In this document: positions 13,536 through 18,988 of the stretch, one piece after another
Position numbering within the stretch: position 1 is the first letter of the stretch
How the letters are laid out: each line of letters starts with the position of its first letter
Source of the DNA: Candidatus Zixiibacteriota bacterium
GTDB taxonomy: Bacteria > Zixibacteria > MSB-5A5 > GN15 > JAAZOE01
Reading direction: 5' to 3'
Assembly: GCA_030588275.1 (NCBI GenBank)
Contig: JAUUYJ010000012.1
Location: forward strand, 1 to 18,988
DNA length: 18,988 nucleotides
Program-made: the position numbers and the translations under genes
The notes under the pieces: model-generated
Seen by the model: only the letters and a program-made list of their open reading frames with translations
Databases searched by the model: none
Told to the model about the DNA's origin: nothing

Positions 13536-14175
13536 GGTCGGCTCCGTTTTCGGATGTCGGTTTGGTCAGCTTAATTTGAGGTGGAGCAACGACCCCTCCA
13601 GAAACGAGAATTTTAACCGCCTCTTCGACCTTCATATCCATCGGATAAATCTCCTCCATCGGAATCAAAACGACCAACCCGGTAAACGGCGTTGGTGTGG
13701 AAGGAATAAACACCAGACGCATGTCGTTGTCAATGCCGTTATTTTCCAAACTGCACTTGGCCGCCAGAAACCCGATCGCATATATTCCTTTGCGGGGATA
13801 CTCGATTAAGGCGACCTCGGAGAAAGCCCGTTTGCTGGGTGTTACCATCGATTCCAGAAGTTGTTTGGCGGCGGTATAGATAACTCGAACCAGTGGGGTT
13901 TTGCGCAAAAAGCTGTCTCCGGTCCGAAACAGGCGCGCTCCAATGAAGTTGGTCGTTATAATTCCGGTTAACAAAATTATCAAAACCGCCACGACCACTC
14001 CGAGGCCGGGGATATCGTAACCAAGCAGGCTATTGACAATCGGATTCAAAATTCCGTCAAATGATTCAAATAGAAAACGGAGTACCAGAAAGGTAATCAC
14101 CAGCGGTACGGTAACTATCAGCCCGGAGAGAAACTGCCTTTTTATTATTGTTCTTATCTGTTTGAATGCCGACAT
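13522..14175 (-). CDS. DUF502-family membrane protein
   Basis: A 217-residue protein with two membrane helices near the N-terminus (about 17-38 and 56-78), the first preceded by a basic stretch (KQIRTIIKRQF). A soluble beta-rich domain of about 110 residues follows. The phrases GLIVTVPLVITFLVLRFL, TPLVRVIYTAAKQLLE and VFIPSTPTPFTGLVVLIP are the hallmarks of the DUF502 family, found in many bacteria and in plants, with no settled biochemical role. Overlap with the EIIA-CBS gene by 14 bp suggests the two are made together, perhaps as sensor and membrane partner. ATG at 14173-14175 with only a weak GCAGGT upstream. It begins 92 bp after nuoN on the same strand, so it could be read from the complex I operon. 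No promoter was recognised in that gap. Confidence 0.88.
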   Translation of the reverse strand: MSAFKQIRTIIKRQFLSGLIVTVPLVITFLVLRFLFESFDGILNPIVNSLLGYDIPGLGVVVAVLIILLTGIITTNFIGARLFRTGDSFLRKTPLVRVIYTAAKQLLESMVTPSKRAFSEVALIEYPRKGIYAIGFLAAKCSLENNGIDNDMRLVFIPSTPTPFTGLVVLIPMEEIYPMDMKVEEAVKILVSGGVVAPPQIKLTKPTSENGADHAPV

Positions 14176-14267
14176 AAACGTACCTGCTTCAATAGATCGG
14201 TCAACCGGGCCGAATCTATGAGGCTAAAAGTACCGATGCGGGCCGATTATTGAATTTCGGACAGGTG

Positions 14268-15794
14268 TTAAAAGGTAAAGCTTAAAGCGGCGGCCAAAGC
14301 CATCTCGAGTATTGATTGAGGCAAAAACCCAAAGAGAAAAATGCCGATGCCGCACAAAGACAATACCAACCCAGCCGGAAATGATGGAGTAATCTTATGA
14401 GGATTGGGGTCAGGGCGTAGATACATCAGCCTTATGACATTGGCATAATAATAAAGAGAGACAACCGCCATCAACAAAGCCAGAATCACAAGCCAGGTCA
14501 ACCCGGCCCGGACAGCGGCGGCGAAAACGTAATACTTGGCCAAAAAACCGACCAAGGGCGGAATTCCGGCCAACGATAATAGAAACACAGTCATCACGCC
14601 AGCCAGCATCGGAGACGATTTTGATAGCCCGGCATAATCGGCGATTTTGTCCGACCCGGTCCGCTCTGAATAGATCGTCACAACGGCAAAAGCACCCATA
14701 TTGGCAAACAGATAAGCAAACATATAGAATGCTGATGACGCGACTCCCAAGCCCCGGAAATCAATATTGACATCATGGAACAGATAGGGTGCGGCGGCCA
14801 GACCGATTAAAATATAGCCAGCCTGCGCAATTGAGGAATAAGCCAGCATCCGTTTGATACTGCTTTGGCGAATCGCCATAACGTTCCCCATCACCATCGT
14901 CACAGCCGCGATGGCGGCCACAATGGATGACCAGTTGGCCGAATCATTTTCAAGGCCATAATCATAAAACATAATACAGAAAATTCGAATGATGGCGGCC
15001 AAGCCGGCCGCTTTTGACCCAACCGACAAAAAGGCGGTGATCGGAGTTGGCGCACCTTCATAAACATCGGGAGCCCACATATGAAACGGCACGACGGCCA
15101 GTTTGAAGGCCAGCCCGGCCAAAATCATCATCATGGCAAACGATAAGGCCAAAACTGTCCCGCTGGTCATGCCGGAATAAATCGCCAGGTTGACGGCGAT
15201 CTGTTGCAGATATGTAGTCCCGGTCAAACCGTATATAATCGACAAACCGTATAGCAAGACGGCGGACGATGCGGCTCCAATAACCAGATACTTCAGACCG
15301 GCTTCGGCTGAGGCTTTGACCGTTTTATTATAGGCGGCCAGAATAAAAAGCGGAATGGTTGTCAATTCCAAACCGACATAAAGGGTAATCAGCTCTTTGG
15401 CTGAAACGAGAAAGAGCATCCCAATGGTGGAGAATAAAAGTAAAGCATAATATTCGCCACGATGATGGCTCATCCGCCCGACAAGACCAAACGATGAACC
15501 GATGGTGAAAAAGGCGGAGCCTAAGATAATCATTTTGAAAAAGAGGGCAAACCCATCGGTGGTAAACATCCCCCCCCACATCTTACCGCCCGGATCACCG
15601 TATAACGGATAGCCGGTCTCCCCTTGATATCCGACTAGCCGGAAAAGTAGAAAGCCGGTTATCAAAATTCCGATCATGCTCAGGTAGCCAGTTAACGATC
15701 CGTTTTTCCCTTTGTAGAACAGATCCACAATAAGGACTACAATCGCCCAAACAATCAGAAACAGTTCCGGTATGAGGGGTGTTAAATCAATCAT
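14268..15794 (-). CDS. nuoN: NADH-quinone oxidoreductase subunit N
   Basis: A 508-residue membrane subunit of respiratory complex I, one of three antiporter-like proton-pumping subunits. About 14 helices are evident. Key features are TLYVGLELTTIPLFIL with a membrane glutamate (Glu143), LAFKLAVVPFHMWAPDVYEG with Lys231, and PITAFLSVGSKAAGLAAIIR with Lys261. These match the conserved Glu and two Lys of the pumping channel. SSIAQAGYILIGL is also typical of NuoN. Length is normal (E. coli about 485). The ATG lies one base after the nuoM stop, so translation is probably coupled. This is the usual last gene of a nuo operon. No strong terminator is visible in the 92-bp gap that follows. Confidence 0.97.
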   Translation of the reverse strand: MIDLTPLIPELFLIVWAIVVLIVDLFYKGKNGSLTGYLSMIGILITGFLLFRLVGYQGETGYPLYGDPGGKMWGGMFTTDGFALFFKMIILGSAFFTIGSSFGLVGRMSHHRGEYYALLLFSTIGMLFLVSAKELITLYVGLELTTIPLFILAAYNKTVKASAEAGLKYLVIGAASSAVLLYGLSIIYGLTGTTYLQQIAVNLAIYSGMTSGTVLALSFAMMMILAGLAFKLAVVPFHMWAPDVYEGAPTPITAFLSVGSKAAGLAAIIRIFCIMFYDYGLENDSANWSSIVAAIAAVTMVMGNVMAIRQSSIKRMLAYSSIAQAGYILIGLAAAPYLFHDVNIDFRGLGVASSAFYMFAYLFANMGAFAVVTIYSERTGSDKIADYAGLSKSSPMLAGVMTVFLLSLAGIPPLVGFLAKYYVFAAAVRAGLTWLVILALLMAVVSLYYYANVIRLMYLRPDPNPHKITPSFPAGLVLSLCGIGIFLFGFLPQSILEMALAAALSFTF

Positions 15795-15795
15795 C

Positions 15796-17295
15796 TTATC
15801 GCGCCATCAAATCAACAAGGTTATTTAATGATGCCGCCATCAGGTCGGTCAACGGCTTGGGATAGATACCTAAAGCCAAAGTCAAAAGAATCAGAGGCGT
15901 GACACACAGGATTTCCCGCAAATTTATCTCGGTCAGGTGACCCCATTTGGCGGCGTCAAACTCACCCAAAAAGACACGTTGAATCATCCGCAGTATATAG
16001 GCGGCGGTCAGAACAACACCCAAGACAGCCACACCAACAAGGATTTTAAAAGCGGATGATGGAACCTTAGCGGTAAAGGCACCAACAAAAATCATAAATT
16101 CTGCAATGAACCCGGACATCCCCGGCAGCCCCAAAGAGGCCATGCCAAAGAAAACCATGATGCCGGTGTAAATCGGAAGCTTCTTTCCAATCCCACCAAA
16201 GGCGGCAATTTCACGCGTGTGAGCCCGGTCATAAAGAACGCCAACCAAGAGGAAGAGCGCGCCAGTGATCAGTCCATGCGAGATCATTTGATACATACAA
16301 CCGGACATCGCCGTCACCGATGTAAAAGCACCCAAGGCCAACATGCAGTACCCCATATGCGATACTGATGAATAGGCGACAAGTTTTTTCAAATCTTTCT
16401 GAGCCAAAGAAACCAGCGCCCCATAGATGATGGCGATAACCCCTAAGATCGCAATCGGAAGGGAGAAATATTTTATCCCTTCGGGCAACATCGGCCAGGA
16501 GATCCGAAGCATTCCATAAGTACCCATTTTCAAAAGGATACTGGCCAGAATAATCGAAACCGCCGTCGGCGCTTCAACGTGAGCGTCCGGTAACCAGGTA
16601 TGGAAAGGCCACACCGGAACCTTGATAGCAAAGGCGATAAAGAAGAAGGCGAAGGCGAAAATCTGTAAGCCTTGCGAAAAGCTGGGACCGATTTCGGTCA
16701 TCTGCATCATGTTGAGCGTATGCGGTTGAGAATTAAAATAGAGCGTCAAGATCGCCACCAGCATGAAGAGCGATCCAAAGAGGGTGTACAAAAAGAACTT
16801 GATGGCGGCATATTCGCGCCGAGGCCCGCCCCAAATACCGATTAGGAAGTACATAGGGACCAACATGATTTCCCAGAAAACGTAGAAGAGGAAGAAATCC
16901 AAAGCGACAAAGACGCCGATCATTCCACATTCGAGAAGTAAGAAGAAAACAAAATATTCCTTGACCCGTTTGGTAATATTGAAGCTGATGACAATCGCGA
17001 TAAGTGAAATGAGCCCGGTCAATGCCAACATCGGAACCGAAATTCCATCCGCACCCAATAAATACTGAGCGTTAATCGCCGGAATCCACTCATGCAGTTC
17101 GGTAAACTGCATTTCGGCGGTCGTCCAGTCATAATCCTTGAGGATTACAAAGGTCAGAATCATGGTCACAAAGGAGAAAAAGGCGGCCGACCAGCGAATC
17201 AGATCGTGCTGATTCTTCTTGATAAAAAGAAGCGCCACCGCCCCCAAAAGAGGAACAAATATCGTAACCGTTAAAATCGGAAAATTATACGTCAT
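15796..17295 (-). CDS. nuoM: NADH-quinone oxidoreductase subunit M
   Basis: A 499-residue antiporter-like subunit of complex I in the cytoplasmic membrane. FYVFWEIMLVPMYFLIGIWG carries the essential glutamate (Glu142). FIAFAIKVPVWPFHTWLPDA carries Lys225, and LASILLKMGTYGMLRI carries Lys256, the residues that relay protons in NuoM. The later glutamate in SGFIAEFMIF corresponds to the distal channel acid of NuoM/ND4. Length is typical of the family (about 500). It follows nuoL by 22 bp and precedes nuoN by one base, the standard L-M-N order. No missing residue or frame break was seen. Confidence 0.97.
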   Translation of the reverse strand: MTYNFPILTVTIFVPLLGAVALLFIKKNQHDLIRWSAAFFSFVTMILTFVILKDYDWTTAEMQFTELHEWIPAINAQYLLGADGISVPMLALTGLISLIAIVISFNITKRVKEYFVFFLLLECGMIGVFVALDFFLFYVFWEIMLVPMYFLIGIWGGPRREYAAIKFFLYTLFGSLFMLVAILTLYFNSQPHTLNMMQMTEIGPSFSQGLQIFAFAFFFIAFAIKVPVWPFHTWLPDAHVEAPTAVSIILASILLKMGTYGMLRISWPMLPEGIKYFSLPIAILGVIAIIYGALVSLAQKDLKKLVAYSSVSHMGYCMLALGAFTSVTAMSGCMYQMISHGLITGALFLLVGVLYDRAHTREIAAFGGIGKKLPIYTGIMVFFGMASLGLPGMSGFIAEFMIFVGAFTAKVPSSAFKILVGVAVLGVVLTAAYILRMIQRVFLGEFDAAKWGHLTEINLREILCVTPLILLTLALGIYPKPLTDLMAASLNNLVDLMAR

Positions 17296-17317
17296 CAGAA
17301 TCTACCATCCCAGCCGT

Positions 17318-18988
17318 TTAACCCAAACCGGCCTGCAGAAAGGTTCCTCTCAAAAGGTTAGCGGTTGCCAAAAGTCCTATCACGATCAGACCAAAAATTA
17401 TCGCCAGCAAATAATGCGGAAGTCGTCCCGATTGTGTCTTGCGCAGTTCACCCGAAAAGCGGTCGGTGATTATTCCCATTCCGTTGACGATCCCATCGAC
17501 GATATGCTGGTCAAACCAGTATTTGACTGATGAGAGCCACATTGTAATCGTCGCCTGAAGGTTTACCAGGCCATCGATTACTCGAGCATCGAAGCTCCAC
17601 ATAAACCGACCGATGGCATAGACCGGGCGAATCAAGACCAGATCGTACAGCTCGTCAATGTAATACTTATTGTAAAACAGATTGTAAATCGGCTTAAATT
17701 TTTCAGCCACCATCTCCGGCGAAATCTTTTTCTTGTAATACATCATATAAGCCAGCGTAATGCCAGAGACAGCCACAATCGTTGAGATTATCATCAGCCA
17801 ATAATCAGGCTGGGGATGGTGCGGATGACCATGATAAACAAACGAAGCATAACCATGCTCCAGCCAGGGCATCCCGGCAAAGCCAGAGACAACCGATAAA
17901 ACCGCCAAAAAGATCAACGGGAAGGTCATCGACTTGGGTGATTCATGAGCATGATCGTACTTTTCCTGATCGCGCGGCGTTCCCAAAAAGGTCATGAAAA
18001 ACAGCCTGCACATATAGAAGGCGGTCATAAAGGCAACCAATAGTGCGATAAAGGTAAAGAACATATGGCCGTGTGTGGCGGCAATGATTTCGTCTTTGGA
18101 CCAGAAACCTGATAGCGGAAAGATGCCTGAGATGGCCAGCGTGGCAACGGCAAAGGTCATCGCCGTCGTTCTCATCTTGCCCCACAACCCACCCATCAAA
18201 CGGATATCGTTGGTATGAACAGCATGAATAACCGAACCTGCTCCGAGGAATAACAAAGATTTGAAAAAGGCGTGCGTCATCAGATGAAATGTCCCGGCGG
18301 TGTAGCCCCCCAATCCGAGCACCATAATCATATAACCGAGTTGTGATAATGTCGAAAAGGCTAAAATCCGCTTAATATCATTTTGTACCAGAGCGATACT
18401 GGCGGCAAAAAACGAGGTAAACAGACCGATCCAGGCGACCGTCATCGAGGCATCGGTCAAAGCGCCTGTTGCCGTAAAGGCGTGCCAATCTGGAATAAAC
18501 AGCGTCAACGAGCGGGCTACGAGATAGACGCCGGCGGCGACCATTGTCGCGGCATGGATCAGAGCGGAGACCGGTGTCGGTCCTTCCATCGCATCCGGTA
18601 ACCAGACATGAAGCGGGAACTGAGCCGATTTTCCGACCGCACCACAAAATACGAGTAAGGCGATGGCGGTTAAAATCCCACCGGAGACCATCCCCGATTC
18701 GACATTATGAAATACTTCCTGATAATTAAAGGTCCCGACGTAGAGCATCATCATCATCAGGCCCAGTAAGAATCCAAGATCACCAATCTTAGTCGTGATA
18801 AACGCTTTTTTGCCGGCATCGGAGGCCGATTTTTTCTCGAACCAGAACCCGATCAAAAGGTATGAGGTCAACCCGACCAATTCCCAAAAGATGAAGATCA
18901 TAAAGAAGTTGTTGGCAACAACCAACCCCAGCATGGAGAAGGTAAAAAGTGACAGGTAAGCATAGTAGCGCGAGAAACGGGGGTCGCC
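17318..18988 (-). CDS. nuoL: NADH-quinone oxidoreductase subunit L, C-terminal part (cut by window edge)
   Basis: The frame stays open to the right edge. It includes 18 residues (GDPRFSRYYAYLSLFTFS) before the first visible ATG at 18932-18934, so that ATG is internal and the real start lies outside. About 556 residues are present, with probably 80-100 missing. FMIFIFWELVGLTSYLLIGF holds the conserved glutamate. GKSAQFPLHVWLPDAMEGPT and LIHAATMVAAGVYLVAR mark the pumping channel, and FWSKDEI is also typical of NuoL. The last stretch (about 400-540) has amphipathic sequence and a terminal helix (LLAIIFGLIVIGLLATANLL), as expected for the lateral helix HL that runs along subunits M and N. It is the most distal proton-pumping subunit of complex I. 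Confidence 0.97.
   Translation of the reverse strand, partial: GDPRFSRYYAYLSLFTFSMLGLVVANNFFMIFIFWELVGLTSYLLIGFWFEKKSASDAGKKAFITTKIGDLGFLLGLMMMMLYVGTFNYQEVFHNVESGMVSGGILTAIALLVFCGAVGKSAQFPLHVWLPDAMEGPTPVSALIHAATMVAAGVYLVARSLTLFIPDWHAFTATGALTDASMTVAWIGLFTSFFAASIALVQNDIKRILAFSTLSQLGYMIMVLGLGGYTAGTFHLMTHAFFKSLLFLGAGSVIHAVHTNDIRLMGGLWGKMRTTAMTFAVATLAISGIFPLSGFWSKDEIIAATHGHMFFTFIALLVAFMTAFYMCRLFFMTFLGTPRDQEKYDHAHESPKSMTFPLIFLAVLSVVSGFAGMPWLEHGYASFVYHGHPHHPQPDYWLMIISTIVAVSGITLAYMMYYKKKISPEMVAEKFKPIYNLFYNKYYIDELYDLVLIRPVYAIGRFMWSFDARVIDGLVNLQATITMWLSSVKYWFDQHIVDGIVNGMGIITDRFSGELRKTQSGRLPHYLLAIIFGLIVIGLLATANLLRGTFLQAGLG

Noticed and set aside
13459..13809. 116-codon plus-strand frame across the EIIA-CBS/DUF502 junction
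   Set aside because: Antisense to two well-supported genes; composition is that of a mirrored coding strand.
14181..14204. Promoter for DUF502 from minus-strand TTGACC at 14199-14204
   Set aside because: A -10 box at 16-18 bp would touch the start codon, and the sequence there (ACGTTT) does not resemble one.
17318..18934. NuoL starting at the ATG at 18932-18934
   Set aside because: The frame continues upstream to the edge with conserved NuoL sequence, so the true start is outside the window.
1..18988. Mobile elements, phage genes, tRNA or rRNA
   Set aside because: No transposase, integrase or phage-like proteins were recognised, and no cloverleaf or rRNA-like sequence was noticed while reading both strands. 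This was by eye, without a covariance search.

Overview
The window reads as ordinary bacterial chromosome. Coding is dense, genes often overlap by ATGA or a few bases, promoters look like sigma70 promoters with TTGAC(A/T) -35 boxes, and some genes start with TTG. A Wza-like outer-membrane exporter, a lipoprotein and a complete set of complex I antiporter-type subunits point to a Gram-negative, respiring bacterium. The lineage cannot be fixed from sequence alone. A poorly cultured FCB-type or candidate-phylum bacterium is my guess. No phage, transposase, CRISPR, rRNA or tRNA was seen.

Region 1 (1-4300, leftward) is a polysaccharide operon. From a near-consensus promoter at 4261-4289 it runs: Wza/SLBB export protein, Wzz-type chain-length protein without a kinase domain, an uncertain small ORF, a left-handed beta-helix acyltransferase, and a DegT/DnrJ sugar aminotransferase cut by the left edge. 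The last two together would make an N-acylated amino sugar on a nucleotide carrier. Region 2 (4382-6970) holds a family 2 glycosyltransferase (rightward, possibly leaderless) and a YfhO-like multi-membrane protein (leftward). Their 3' ends overlap by 35 bp.

Region 3 (7018-10803): a leftward lipoprotein with two Ig-like and two cytochrome-c-like segments is divergent from a rightward Na+/phosphate symporter and PhoU pair. The phosphate pair ends at a 361-bp gap with two copies of a structured repeat rich in hairpins. The second copy runs into the stop codon of the convergent cation exchanger gene.

Region 4 (10802-14175, leftward): DUF502 membrane protein, a PTS EIIA-CBS fusion, an exported YCII-domain protein and a CaCA-family cation/Ca2+ exchanger. 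The exchanger has its own promoter. Region 5 (14268-18988, leftward) is the nuoL-nuoM-nuoN end of a complex I operon, with nuoL cut by the right edge.

Most genes belong to known families. The most unusual items are the structured repeat pair, the Ig/cytochrome-like lipoprotein, the EIIA-CBS fusion overlapping DUF502, the exported YCII protein and the probable leaderless glycosyltransferase. I did not find a clear, wholly new multi-gene system.
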